Source of the DNA: Sphaerochaeta sp.
GTDB taxonomy: Bacteria; Spirochaetota; Spirochaetia; Sphaerochaetales; Sphaerochaetaceae
DNA: 60,362 nucleotides
Direction of reading: 5' to 3'
NCBI GenBank assembly: GCA_016342655.1
Contig: JAEINL010000017.1
Location: 1-60,362 of the forward strand
Position numbers and translations under genes: made by a program. The notes beneath the pieces were generated by a model. It saw only the letters and a program-made list of their open reading frames with translations. It made no database searches and was not told where the DNA came from. Within the stretch, counting starts at the first letter, position 1; the number at the start of each line of letters is the position of its first letter. Shown here in pieces: positions 1-8,344 of this stretch.

Positions 1-110
1 ATATAGAAAGTCCTGTTTCTATCCCTTATGAGAAGACATGATGCCTGTGGTACGAAAATGGGGTGGGAACTATAGCTAATAAAAACACATTCTCCTAAGC
101 AGACTACAGC

Positions 111-788
111 TCAGATCTGTGCTATCTCCCTGGTCAGGGAGAACTCGAGAGGCCTCCCCTGATAGTAGCCACGCTTCTCTTCGGGCATGAGGGCCGCCAT
201 CCTGAGCATGATCTCATCGCTAAGGGCCTCTCGGGTTGCCGCATCCACGCGACCACCTTTCTGGATAATCTCAAAGGGCTTTCCTACCGCTATGGTGATG
301 GGAGTTCGCTTGAGGCGCTTGAGGTTCTTGGCGAAGTTGCTCAGGCCCAGGATAACCACAGGAACCATGGGAGTATCCTTCTTGTGGGCTATGAAGGCGA
401 TGCCTGCCTTGCCCTGCTGAAGCTTCTCATCCTTGCTCCTGGTCCCTTCTGGGGCCATGGCTAGGATTTCCCTGCGGTCAATGGCTGCGAAGCACGCCTC
501 CATAGTCTCACGGCCCATGTTCTCACGGTCAACAGGGATACTTCTCCACAAGTCCATAACCCAACCAAGGAACTTGTTATTCCACAACTCCTTCTTTGCC
601 ATGGCAAGAAGATTGCTACGCTGTAGGAAAACATAGAGCATGGGGCCATCAAGGACATAGGTATGATTGGCCAGCAAAAGAAGCGGTCCGTCTTGTGGAA
701 CTTTCTTCAGTTCTTCAAGGTTTATACGGCAGGTAACCCTGAAAAACCCTCTCAATACTGCATTGACAAATCTTTCCGATACTTTCAT
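111..788 (-). CDS. plsC: 1-acyl-glycerol-3-phosphate acyltransferase (PlsC family)
   Basis: Transfers an acyl chain to lysophosphatidate or a related lysolipid at the inner membrane. The acyltransferase block I is visible as NHTYVLDG (H-x4-D) near residue 42 and block III as APEGTRS near residue 112. Length, about 226 aa, suits the family. The frame stays open to an ATG at 836, but that would add a hydrophobic, Cys-rich stretch; the start at 788 (MKVSERF) gives the usual PlsC N-terminus. Neither start has a clear Shine-Dalgarno sequence. It is divergent from the aldo/keto reductase. Family sure; acyl acceptor and exact start less so. Confidence 0.85.
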   Translation of the reverse strand: MKVSERFVNAVLRGFFRVTCRINLEELKKVPQDGPLLLLANHTYVLDGPMLYVFLQRSNLLAMAKKELWNNKFLGWVMDLWRSIPVDRENMGRETMEACFAAIDRREILAMAPEGTRSKDEKLQQGKAGIAFIAHKKDTPMVPVVILGLSNFAKNLKRLKRTPITIAVGKPFEIIQKGGRVDAATREALSDEIMLRMAALMPEEKRGYYQGRPLEFSLTREIAQI

Positions 789-908
789 GTGCAAACTATA
801 ACAGAGAGAGATGGAGCAGAACAGAGGAAAAATCATAATTCATACGTTTACGTCTTATGTTTTAGTATGGTAAGCTTAAAGATGTACTTTCAATAAGGAG
901 CCTAGTGT

Positions 909-2054
909 ATGGAAACAAGAACATTTGAAAAAGTAGGCATCATCACTTCCCTGTTGGGCTTCGGTGCTATGCGCCTTCCCCTTACACAAGACGGGACCAT
1001 TGATGAACCGAGAGCAGAGGAGATGATGGAACTCGCCATAAAGTTTGGAGTAAACTACATTGATACTGCCTACCCCTACCATGAGGGTAAGAGCGAAGCT
1101 TTTGTGGGAAGAGTGCTGAAGAAGTACCCAAGAAAAACATTTTTTCTTGCAACAAAGCTTCCCTGCTGGAAAGTCAACTCCCTCTCTGATGCAAAAAAAA
1201 TATTCGCTGAACAGCTGGAGAACCTTCAGATGGAGTATGTTGACTTCTATCTTTTGCACGCCATTGATGGCGAGGCTTACGATAAGATGGTTGGTCTAGG
1301 GGTTGTCACCTACCTTGAAAAACTCAAGAAGGAAGGGAAAATCAGACATATCGGATTCTCCTTCCACGGCATCTATGAGGATTTCGAGAGGATTATCCAA
1401 AGCCAGTGCTGGGATTTCTGTCAGATACAGTACAACTACCTTGATACGGAAGATCAGGCAGGAACCAAGGGGTACCTGCTTGCAGAGAAGTTGGGCATTC
1501 CCGTCATTGTCATGGAACCCATCAAGGGAGGTTCCCTTGCATCCCTTCCCCCTGACCTTCAGCATCACCTCAATGATCTCGATGGTAAGGCAACACCGGC
1601 CTCCTTTGCATTGCGTTGGGTGGGAAGCCATCCCTATGTGAAGGTCATCCTCAGTGGCATGTCCACCCTTGAGCAGGTCTCTGATAACCTCAGGACCTTT
1701 TCTGATTTCAAGAAGCTTACTGAAAAGGAATATCGTGCACTGGATGAGATCGGGGACATCATGCGTGGGAGGGTCGGCAATGGGTGCACAGGGTGCAAAT
1801 ACTGCATGCCTTGTGCCTTTGGTGTCGACATCCCAGGAAACTTCGCCCTCTGGAATCGCTATCGCATGTTCCAGGACTATGACATGGTCAAGAAGGAATG
1901 GGAGAATGCGACAAAACAGGACAGCAGGCCCCCTGTCTGCACAGAGTGCGGCCAGTGTGTCCCCCTATGCCCCCAGAACATCAATATACCAGAGGATCTG
2001 AAGAGGATGCAGGCCGAGCTTAGCAAGGCCCAAGAGGAGAGTGCAAACAAGTAA
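909..2054 (+). CDS. Aldo/keto reductase with C-terminal 4Fe-4S ferredoxin domain
   Basis: A 381-residue fusion. Residues 1 to about 280 form the aldo/keto reductase barrel: YIDTAYPYHEGKSE near residue 50 (Asp and Tyr of the tetrad), ATKLP near 82 (Lys) and LLHAIDG near 117 (His). The C-terminal 100 residues hold two cysteine clusters, CTGCKYCMPC and CTECGQCVPLCP, expected to bind two 4Fe-4S centres. Such proteins are common in anaerobes and probably take electrons from ferredoxin or NAD(P)H; the substrate is unknown. A Shine-Dalgarno sequence (AAGGAG) lies at 895-900. Two inverted repeats follow the gene. Confidence 0.9.
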   Translation: METRTFEKVGIITSLLGFGAMRLPLTQDGTIDEPRAEEMMELAIKFGVNYIDTAYPYHEGKSEAFVGRVLKKYPRKTFFLATKLPCWKVNSLSDAKKIFAEQLENLQMEYVDFYLLHAIDGEAYDKMVGLGVVTYLEKLKKEGKIRHIGFSFHGIYEDFERIIQSQCWDFCQIQYNYLDTEDQAGTKGYLLAEKLGIPVIVMEPIKGGSLASLPPDLQHHLNDLDGKATPASFALRWVGSHPYVKVILSGMSTLEQVSDNLRTFSDFKKLTEKEYRALDEIGDIMRGRVGNGCTGCKYCMPCAFGVDIPGNFALWNRYRMFQDYDMVKKEWENATKQDSRPPVCTECGQCVPLCPQNINIPEDLKRMQAELSKAQEESANK

Positions 2055-2106
2055 GGCACTAGCGTCAGAATTGGCTGTTGCAAACACAAGAGAACCAGTC
2101 TTTACC

Positions 2107-2149
2107 CATTTGGTATGGATGGAGAAAGAGCCTATACCCATACCAAATG
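2107..2149 (+). repeat. Inverted repeat (12-bp arms) after the aldo/keto reductase
   Basis: CATTTGGTATGG at 2107-2118 is matched by its exact reverse complement at 2138-2149, leaving a 19-nt loop. No T-run follows. It is probably an mRNA 3' hairpin or a protein site; the role is not clear. Confidence 0.5.
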
Positions 2150-2156
2150 TATCAAG

Positions 2157-2197
2157 CAACAATGGCGATACCTTTTACCAAGGACTCGCCATTGTTG
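2157..2197 (+). terminator. Stem-loop after the aldo/keto reductase, possible terminator
   Basis: A perfect 12-bp stem, CAACAATGGCGA at 2157-2168 and its complement at 2186-2197, with a 17-nt loop and a weak T-rich tail (TATCTTT). It sits 39 nt before the next gene, so it may separate the two transcription units. Confidence 0.5.
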
Positions 2198-2235
2198 TAT
2201 CTTTGCTCTATGCTAGAAAGTAAGAGAGAAATATA

Positions 2236-3171
2236 ATGGAAGCCATCAATAGAGCAACGGGAGCCCTTTTAGGGATGTGTATAGGGGATGCCCTAGGCAT
2301 CCAGACAGAGGGGAAAGAAGAGAAGGCCCTCCTTGAGGAATATCCCCAAGGGGTTGGGGAGCTGTATAGCATTGAAAGGGTATGGGGAGAGAGCGGGGAG
2401 ATTACCGATTGTAGTGTGCTGGGAATCCTGCTAGCACAGAGCATCATCGCCCTTGAGGCCTATGATGCTGACCATGCCAGTGCTACCTACCGTAAGTGGT
2501 TGAAGCTAGAACCCACTTTGGTTCGCCCTTCACTGCAAGAGATCTTCGAAGGTACTCCCCTCATCAAGAGTGAGAACAACTATGCATTGATGAGAGTCAC
2601 CCCCATAGGGGTGGTAGGGACAAATATGACAGAGAAAGAGATTGCTGCCATGGCTGAAGCAGAGTGCATCATGACCAATCTCAACCAGACATGCATTGAT
2701 ACCAACAAAGCCCTCTCATGGGCGATTGCTGAGGCGATTAGGGGTGTAGAACACCAGTTCAGGCTGGGTAGCTACCTTCTGGCAACTTCCAAGAAGTTTG
2801 GCATAGAAAACACCATACAACAGGCCATCCAAAGGGCTATGGAAGGTAAGGGGGCTCCAACGGGAAAACAGGAAACTGCTTTGTACTCCTTTGAGCTCGC
2901 CTTGTATGCATTGCTGCATACCAACAGCTTTGAAGAGGGTATGGCCCTGGTGATAATGAAGGGGGGCTCGGCCAATGCCAATGCTTCTGTCTATGGAGCC
3001 CTTGCAGGATCTTTCTATGGTGAAGAGGAGATTCCGTCACGATGGAAGGAAGAACTGGAGGTTCCAGATACCTTGGCAAGATACATCAAGAAGCAGACTA
3101 CCTTCAGAAGACAGAACCTCAGTTTGGAGTTCATGGCTGAGACAATGGCAGAGAAGCTGCTAGAGCTGTAA
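2236..3171 (+). CDS. ADP-ribosylglycohydrolase-fold protein, probably inactive
   Basis: A 311-residue protein with the family's opening motif GALLGMCIGDALG (residues 9-21) and the late motif region ending YGALAGSFYG near residue 250. Active members (DraG, ARH) bind two Mg ions through a TDDT motif and a GGDxDT motif. Here these read TDCS (near residue 57) and GGSANAN (about 243-249), so most metal-binding aspartates are gone. It is therefore likely a pseudo-enzyme that binds ADP-ribosyl or a related nucleotide without cleaving it, or one with changed chemistry. No dinitrogenase or ADP-ribosyltransferase gene is nearby. Confidence 0.75.
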   Translation: MEAINRATGALLGMCIGDALGIQTEGKEEKALLEEYPQGVGELYSIERVWGESGEITDCSVLGILLAQSIIALEAYDADHASATYRKWLKLEPTLVRPSLQEIFEGTPLIKSENNYALMRVTPIGVVGTNMTEKEIAAMAEAECIMTNLNQTCIDTNKALSWAIAEAIRGVEHQFRLGSYLLATSKKFGIENTIQQAIQRAMEGKGAPTGKQETALYSFELALYALLHTNSFEEGMALVIMKGGSANANASVYGALAGSFYGEEEIPSRWKEELEVPDTLARYIKKQTTFRRQNLSLEFMAETMAEKLLEL

Positions 3172-3198
3172 ACCCACAGCAAGAACCAACCATGGTAA

Positions 3199-3225
3199 AA
3201 GCCCAAGGACATGACCCTTGGGCTT
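3199..3225 (+). terminator. Rho-independent-type terminator
   Basis: A 10-bp stem, AAGCCCAAGG and its complement, with a 7-nt loop lies 28 nt after the stop codon of the ADP-ribosylglycohydrolase-like gene. The following TCCTGCTTTTC is only moderately T-rich. Confidence 0.65.
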
Positions 3226-3349
3226 CCTGCTTTTCAGTAAATACAAAGGTTTTTCTTTTCCAAAATTTGTAGCAAACCCAAATTTATAATTTTCTATTTC
3301 GTTATTTAATATAGATTAATTCAAGATATCATTATTAATCAATTAGTTA

Positions 3350-3378
3350 TTGACATATGCCGGTAATAGTACTATAGT
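3350..3378 (+). promoter_or_regulatory. Strong sigma-70-type promoter of the DUF5320-type gene
   Basis: A perfect -35 TTGACA (3350-3355), a 17-bp spacer and -10 TATAGT (3373-3378). The -35 box is embedded in GACATATGCCGGTAA, which recurs 39 bp downstream as GACATATGTCGGTTA. Confidence 0.75.
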
Positions 3379-3388
3379 ATAGATGAAT

Positions 3389-3402
3389 CCGACATATGTC
3401 GG
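3389..3402. promoter_or_regulatory. Palindromic operator candidate
   Basis: CCGACATATGTCGG is a perfect 14-bp palindrome just downstream of the -10 box. A related half-site overlaps the -35 box (from 3352). A dimeric regulator bound at both sites would bracket the promoter. The regulator is unknown and not in this window. Confidence 0.6.
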
Positions 3403-3428
3403 TTACTAGTATACCAAGGAGGTACAAT

Positions 3429-3692
3429 ATGCCATATAGAGACGGAAGTGGTCCTATGGGACAAGGTCCTATGACCGGACGTGGAATGGGGCCCTGTGCA
3501 GGTGGTGCACGCCTTATGGGCGGACGCGGAATGGGAAGAGGTTTTGGAGGTCGACGTGGAATGGGCTACGGAATGGGAATGGGCTTTGCCCCTCCTATCT
3601 ATGCTGCTCCTACCAAGGAAATGCTCCTAAGCGAAAAGGCTATTCTTGAGGCTGAATTACAGGCCTTAGAAGAAAAGCTCTCAGAAAAGTAG
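3429..3692 (+). CDS. Small Gly/Met/Arg-rich DUF5320-type protein
   Basis: An 87-residue protein. Residues 1-50 are made of repeats such as GSGPMGQGPMTGRGMG and GGRGMGRGF; the last 30 residues are a charged, Glu/Leu-rich helix likely to form a coiled coil. This matches the DUF5320 type found beside Mo/Fe-cluster accessory genes in anaerobes; the function is unknown. The start is fixed by AAGGAGG eight nt before the ATG at 3429; an earlier in-frame start at 3396 lies in the operator. A promoter and terminator flank it tightly, so it is a single-gene unit under dedicated control. Confidence 0.75.
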   Translation: MPYRDGSGPMGQGPMTGRGMGPCAGGARLMGGRGMGRGFGGRRGMGYGMGMGFAPPIYAAPTKEMLLSEKAILEAELQALEEKLSEK

Positions 3693-3707
3693 GTTGACCT
3701 ACTATAG

Positions 3708-3732
3708 GAAAAGCCGGCATTGCCGGCTTTTC
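3708..3732 (+). terminator. Rho-independent terminator
   Basis: GAAAAGCCGGCA pairs with TGCCGGCTTTTC, a stem of about 12 bp with almost no loop, 16 nt after the DUF5320-type gene. The reverse strand also has a T-rich tail, so it may serve the convergent ROK gene too. Confidence 0.8.
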
Positions 3733-3787
3733 TGGTTTGAGGGTGAAGACAAGTTACCTTGTATGCATATCTTGTTGAGACAGGGTG

Positions 3788-5011
3788 TCAGAGCTGTTCC
3801 TCTAGAGTCAAGCCACTGCTGATCAAGGAGCTTATGCAGAGCATAGCTGATCCGATGACCCCAATCTTATCACCAAACTTTGATATGTTCACTTCGAAGT
3901 CGCTCTTTACCCAAGGGGTCGCCTGTTTAAGAATCCCGCTACGAATATAGTCAATGTACTGAGGGCCAAACGACACCTGTTTCCCTCCTAGGACAACGGC
4001 TTTAGGGTCAAAGAACTGCACCAGACGGCCTATCATTGTACCTACTACATCTGCAGTCTCCTGCAACAGATAGAGAGTTTCCCTATCACCAGAACCGACA
4101 GCGTCCTTAATATCATGCAAAGTAAGGTGACCTTTGTTCGCGTATAGCTTTGCAAGGATAGGTGATTTCCCTTCTTTGGCAAGCCTTTCAGCTTTTTCCC
4201 TGAGGGCACATTCCCCTGCTATCGCTTCAAGACACCCTACTTTCCCACACTGACACTGCTCAGATCGGCAATCGACCTGAATATGACCAATATTGCCGCT
4301 CAACCCGCTGTTACCTCGATAAATCTCACCATTGATGATAAGGCCTGCTCCGATTCCTGTCCCGATCTTTATGAAAAGCAAGTTCTTCTCCCTATATCTC
4401 TTGGAAAGATGAGCCTCTCCTAATCCCATGGTATTGACCTCATTATCGACAAAGACAGGACAGCAGTACTTCTTTGCCAACATATCTTTAATCGGCCATT
4501 GGTGCCACCCCGGCATGAAGGCAGGATGAACAGCATAGCCTGCTGCAAAATCCACGGGAGAAGGAAGTCCGACTCCAATACCGAGGATGGTATTTTCCCC
4601 TTGCGTGAGCTCAGATTGCAATTCGTCTATCTTGGCTGTAATCACACGATAAATCTCATCCGGCCCAAGCAGGAAGTCCACTGCAAAGCTAGTGCTGCAG
4701 AGAAGCTTTCCCATAATATTGCATAATCCAACTTCACACCGGTAGGCATCCAGCTCAACACCAACAAACACTCCACGGTCCTTGCGTATCATCAGGCATT
4801 TTCTCTTATTCTGCTTCCCCTCAGAACCCTTGGGTTTCTCTTCTATCAGTATGCCAAGACTAAGAAGCCTATCAGCATTCAACGTTATGGTGGAACGGGA
4901 AAAACCACTAATCCGGCTTAATTCGGCACGAGTCTGGGCTCCTAGCTTCCAAATTAGTTGAACTATGGTGTCAATTGCAAGATTGCTGTGATTTTCATTA
5001 AAGCTATTCAT
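3788..5011 (-). CDS. ROK-family transcriptional regulator (NagC/XylR type)
   Basis: A 407-residue repressor. The N-terminus has a winged helix-turn-helix (AELSRISGFSRSTITLNADRL). The ROK domain shows GIGVGLPSP, the phosphate-binding region IGTGIGAGLIINGEIYRG and the zinc motif CQCGKVGCLE. Such proteins bind a sugar or sugar phosphate and release DNA. The start at 5011 (MNSFNENH) is preferred; the frame is open to a GTG at 5122 but that would add an unlikely Cys-rich leader running through the operator. It is divergent from the ABC operon at 5242, its probable target. Confidence 0.85.
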   Translation of the reverse strand: MNSFNENHSNLAIDTIVQLIWKLGAQTRAELSRISGFSRSTITLNADRLLSLGILIEEKPKGSEGKQNKRKCLMIRKDRGVFVGVELDAYRCEVGLCNIMGKLLCSTSFAVDFLLGPDEIYRVITAKIDELQSELTQGENTILGIGVGLPSPVDFAAGYAVHPAFMPGWHQWPIKDMLAKKYCCPVFVDNEVNTMGLGEAHLSKRYREKNLLFIKIGTGIGAGLIINGEIYRGNSGLSGNIGHIQVDCRSEQCQCGKVGCLEAIAGECALREKAERLAKEGKSPILAKLYANKGHLTLHDIKDAVGSGDRETLYLLQETADVVGTMIGRLVQFFDPKAVVLGGKQVSFGPQYIDYIRSGILKQATPWVKSDFEVNISKFGDKIGVIGSAMLCISSLISSGLTLEEQL

Positions 5012-5071
5012 ACTTAAGACAATACATGAATTTAGCAAAATTGTGAAGGCTATACTTATAGGAACATACTT

Positions 5072-5096
5072 TTTTTGTTCGACAATCGAACAAAAA
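5072..5096. promoter_or_regulatory. ROK operator candidate
   Basis: TTTTTGTTCGA (5072-5082) and TCGAACAAAAA (5086-5096) form a perfect 11-bp inverted repeat around CAA. It lies between the ROK gene and the divergent ABC operon, directly upstream of the operon's -35 box, the right place for autoregulation and operon control. Confidence 0.65.
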
Positions 5097-5100
5097 GTAT

Positions 5101-5129
5101 TTGACAAATAGCAATTCACCACTTATTCT
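5101..5129 (+). promoter_or_regulatory. Promoter of the sugar ABC / oxidoreductase operon
   Basis: -35 TTGACA (5101-5106), 17-bp spacer, -10 TATTCT (5124-5129). The operator candidate ends 4 bp upstream of the -35 box. Confidence 0.65.
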
Positions 5130-5241
5130 ACAAGGGCATAGCAGGGAGAACCTTGTTCGGGACACACGAAGGTGAGGTTTTCCTCTGATCTGGATGCATT
5201 CTGAATATTCGACGTAAAAAGTAGTATGGAGGTAGTGAGGT

Positions 5242-6132
5242 ATGCAATTGAAAAAAACCCATAAGGACTGGCTATGGGGCTACCTGTTTATAGCGCCAAC
5301 AGTCCTCGGCTTGTATATTTTCTTCCTATATCCCATGGTCAGTTCAATTTTCATCTCCTTTACCCGTTGGAATCATCTTACTCAACCCGAATTCTTGGGG
5401 CTCGATAACTACAAAAGGCTGTTCCAAGATCCCGTGATGTGGATTGAGTTTAAGAACACCCTGTTTTTTGTTGGTGTTTCAGTTCCCCTCACAGTAGGAT
5501 TCTCCCTGTTTCTGGCAAGTGCCCTCAATGCAAAAAAACTCTTCATGAAAGGTACCTTCAGAACAATATTTTTTCTCCCCTATGTTGTCTTACCGGTAAT
5601 AACCGCCCAGATATTCATGATCGTATTCAACTCTCGCTATGGCCTGGTAAACGGCATGCTTAAAATAATCGGCCTTCCCCAACCTTCATGGCTATCAAAT
5701 CCATGGTTGACACGAATGGTTATTGTCATTGTTACCCTGTGGGCGTGTATCGGCTACTACACCATCATTATTCTGGCAGGTTTGCAGAACATTTCTCCCC
5801 AGTATTATGAGGCCTGTGACATCGACGGGGGCAGCTGGTGGGTCAAGTTCAAAAACATCACCTTTCCCTTGGCGACTCCCCAGCTTTTCTTCTGCTTTAT
5901 CCTAGCTATCATCAACTCATTCAAGATGTTTGACTACATATTCGTATTTGGAAAGACCAATGTGATTGTGCGGGAAACTATCCGGACAATGGCCTTCGGT
6001 ATTTATGAACGAGGATTCACCTATTTGGAGATGGGATACGCTTCAGCAGAGGCCATCATCTTCTCTGTACTAGTATTGAGTGTGACAATCATCCAGAACA
6101 TTGGCCAGAACAAATGGGTTCACTATAGCTGA
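5242..6132 (+). CDS. Sugar ABC transporter permease (MalF/UgpA type)
   Basis: An inner-membrane permease of 296 aa with six predicted helices, the first at LFIAPTVLGLYIFFLYP. The EAA loop that docks the ATPase is EACDIDGGSWWVKFKNI near residue 192. It is the first gene of the operon, preceded by GGAGGTAGTGAGGT and the ATG. It pairs with the next permease and the binding protein. No ATPase gene is present, so a shared MsiK/UgpC-type ATPase encoded elsewhere is expected. Confidence 0.92.
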   Translation: MQLKKTHKDWLWGYLFIAPTVLGLYIFFLYPMVSSIFISFTRWNHLTQPEFLGLDNYKRLFQDPVMWIEFKNTLFFVGVSVPLTVGFSLFLASALNAKKLFMKGTFRTIFFLPYVVLPVITAQIFMIVFNSRYGLVNGMLKIIGLPQPSWLSNPWLTRMVIVIVTLWACIGYYTIIILAGLQNISPQYYEACDIDGGSWWVKFKNITFPLATPQLFFCFILAIINSFKMFDYIFVFGKTNVIVRETIRTMAFGIYERGFTYLEMGYASAEAIIFSVLVLSVTIIQNIGQNKWVHYS

Positions 6133-6142
6133 GGAAATAACC

Positions 6143-6970
6143 ATGAAAAAACCTTCTGTTGCATCAACTCTAAACTTCACCATACTTCTTCTAATTGCCA
6201 TGCTCGCACTTGTACCATTTTTCTGGATTGTAGTTTCCTCTTTCAAAACATATAAGGAAACAGTACAGATTCCCGTTATATTCTTCCCTGGCAGCTTCAA
6301 GTACTTTGACAACTACAAAGAGTTGTTCGGCAAATTAAACTTTTTACAGTACTATAAAAACAACATCATCAACACGCTTGGGATCACAATCCCCCAACTA
6401 CTGTTGTCATCATTGGCAGCATATGCATTTGCAAGAATCGACTTCCCTGGGAAAAATATCATTTTCATATCGCTGTTACTTGCCTTGATGATACCCATGC
6501 AGATGATTTTGCTTCCAAGGTACAAACTTATCCTTGAAATGGGTCTTTTTGACTCCTATTTGGGTATCATCATACCAAGCATCCCCAGTGTCACCACAAC
6601 CTTCTATATGCGCCAACAAATACTCTCACTTCCAAAATCCCTTGATGAATCTGCCTATCTAGATGGAGCTGGGCATTTCAGAATCTTTTGGTCAATACTG
6701 CTTCCTCTCTGTCATAGTGCATTGTTGGCCACGGGTATTATGTGTCTGGTCTTCAGCTGGAATGATTTCTTATGGCCCCTTATAGTCATCAACTCAACAG
6801 AAAAATATACCCTCTCAATAGCTGTAGCAAATCTTCAAGGCCAGCATCTGACAAAAGACAACTTATTGCTGACAGCAGCAGTTGTGGTTTCGATTCCCAT
6901 GATAGCGGTATTCATCATTTCCCAGAGATACTTCATAGAGGGAATCGCCCTCTCTGGTATCAAAGAATAA
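6143..6970 (+). CDS. Sugar ABC transporter permease (MalG/UgpE type)
   Basis: The second permease, 275 aa, with six predicted helices and the EAA loop DESAYLDGAGHFRIFWSI near residue 172. The start at 6143 follows TGAGGAAATAACC; an upstream in-frame start at 6101 would overlap the previous gene and add a polar leader before the signal-like helix. It forms the membrane channel with the preceding permease. Confidence 0.92.
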   Translation: MKKPSVASTLNFTILLLIAMLALVPFFWIVVSSFKTYKETVQIPVIFFPGSFKYFDNYKELFGKLNFLQYYKNNIINTLGITIPQLLLSSLAAYAFARIDFPGKNIIFISLLLALMIPMQMILLPRYKLILEMGLFDSYLGIIIPSIPSVTTTFYMRQQILSLPKSLDESAYLDGAGHFRIFWSILLPLCHSALLATGIMCLVFSWNDFLWPLIVINSTEKYTLSIAVANLQGQHLTKDNLLLTAAVVVSIPMIAVFIISQRYFIEGIALSGIKE

Positions 6971-7019
6971 TTGGTTTGTTTCAAGCGTTGCTTGAGTAAG
7001 TATACAAAAGGAGAAAGAC

Positions 7020-8273
7020 ATGAAAAAGAACATGCGTTTTGTATTGGTATTGCTGATCCTGACAGCCTTCCTGGTACCACAGCTTTTTGCTGGTGGAAGT
7101 GCAGAAACCACAAAAGAACAGAAAGTGATCAACCTCTGGTATTGGGACCAGAATGCTGATGAGATCTACAAGCAGATGGTTACAGAATATGAGGCCCAAA
7201 ACCCTGGGATTTCCGTCAAATTGACCGTTATTCCCTGGGCAGACTATTGGACAAAACTTCAGGTAGCCCTTCCTACAGGAACAGGCCCGGATATTTTCTG
7301 GCTTAACCATCCGAATGCTGTCTCGTACCTGCCAACTGGTCTGATAATGAACCTGGAAGACCAAGCAACAAAGATTAACTTTGACAACTTTAATGAAATT
7401 TACTACAAGCCTTTCATGGATAAGGGTGATCGCTATGGAGTTCCCATCTTCTTCGACTCTGTCATTTTGTACTACAACAAGGCAATGTTTGACAAAGCTG
7501 GCGTTCCCTATCCTGATGAAAGCTGGACTTGGGATGACTATACCAATGCTGCAAAGAAACTGACAATCAAGGATGGAAGCACAACCGTCCAGTATGGAAC
7601 TATTGTTGACCCTAACATGCAAAGTGGAGCATCCAACTTCATTCTGCAGAATGGAGGCAAACTCTTTAGCGATGACAGAATGGAACTGCAGATTGATAAT
7701 CCTAAAGCCAGAGAGACTGTACAGTACATGCTCGATATGATCTACAAGTATGGGTATGCTCCGAAGATTTCTGAAATGCGTGAAATTACCAAGATTACCA
7801 TGTTCCAGGCAGGTATGGTGGCAATGGTTACCAACCATACAGGAATCCTTAAACAATTTGCTGAAATACTTGGTGATGACCTAGGAATTGCCCCACTACC
7901 CAAGCAAGAGCAGAGAGCCAGCATCTACCACAATCTTGGATATGTTGCTTCTGCTAAGACAAAGAACCCAGTTGAGGTAGTTGATTTCCTCACCTACCTA
8001 GCATCCGAACGACATTCTGAAATTCTTTCAAAAGTCTGGGCTCCCTGTTACACCGGTGGTGCAGAACTGTTCTTTGATGAATACAAATGGCTTGATATCG
8101 AATACATCATCGATACAGTGAATTATGGGTATCCCCTTCCTGTTTCTGGTAAAAATGCAGGTCCGGTATATACGTTGCTGAACAACGAGATGGACAAGGT
8201 ATTTATGCAATCGACAGTCGGTAATAATTTGGCAACCATGCAAAAGGTTATCAACGCCGAGATAAACAAGTAA
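7020..8273 (+). CDS. Sugar ABC transporter substrate-binding protein
   Basis: A 417-residue periplasmic binding protein of the extracellular solute-binding family 1. The signal peptide runs to about residue 22 (LLILTAFLVPQLFAGG) with no lipobox cysteine, so it is secreted or held by an uncleaved anchor. NLWYWDQNADEIYKQ and TGTGPDIFWLNHPN are typical of family 1. It is preceded by AAAGGAGA and followed by a hairpin that probably protects this most abundant message of the operon. The sugar is unknown. Confidence 0.9.
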   Translation: MKKNMRFVLVLLILTAFLVPQLFAGGSAETTKEQKVINLWYWDQNADEIYKQMVTEYEAQNPGISVKLTVIPWADYWTKLQVALPTGTGPDIFWLNHPNAVSYLPTGLIMNLEDQATKINFDNFNEIYYKPFMDKGDRYGVPIFFDSVILYYNKAMFDKAGVPYPDESWTWDDYTNAAKKLTIKDGSTTVQYGTIVDPNMQSGASNFILQNGGKLFSDDRMELQIDNPKARETVQYMLDMIYKYGYAPKISEMREITKITMFQAGMVAMVTNHTGILKQFAEILGDDLGIAPLPKQEQRASIYHNLGYVASAKTKNPVEVVDFLTYLASERHSEILSKVWAPCYTGGAELFFDEYKWLDIEYIIDTVNYGYPLPVSGKNAGPVYTLLNNEMDKVFMQSTVGNNLATMQKVINAEINK

Positions 8274-8296
8274 GATTAATCTAACGGCATTTTTCT

Positions 8297-8323
8297 GGTT
8301 ACGCTCTTGTATAGAGCGTAACC
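8297..8323 (+). promoter_or_regulatory. Intercistronic hairpin after the binding-protein gene
   Basis: GGTTACGCTC and its exact complement flank a 7-nt loop between the binding protein and the first oxidoreductase. There is no T-run, so it more likely stabilises the upstream mRNA or partly attenuates than fully terminates. Confidence 0.6.
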
Positions 8324-8344
8324 CTCATATTCTGGAGGAATGCG

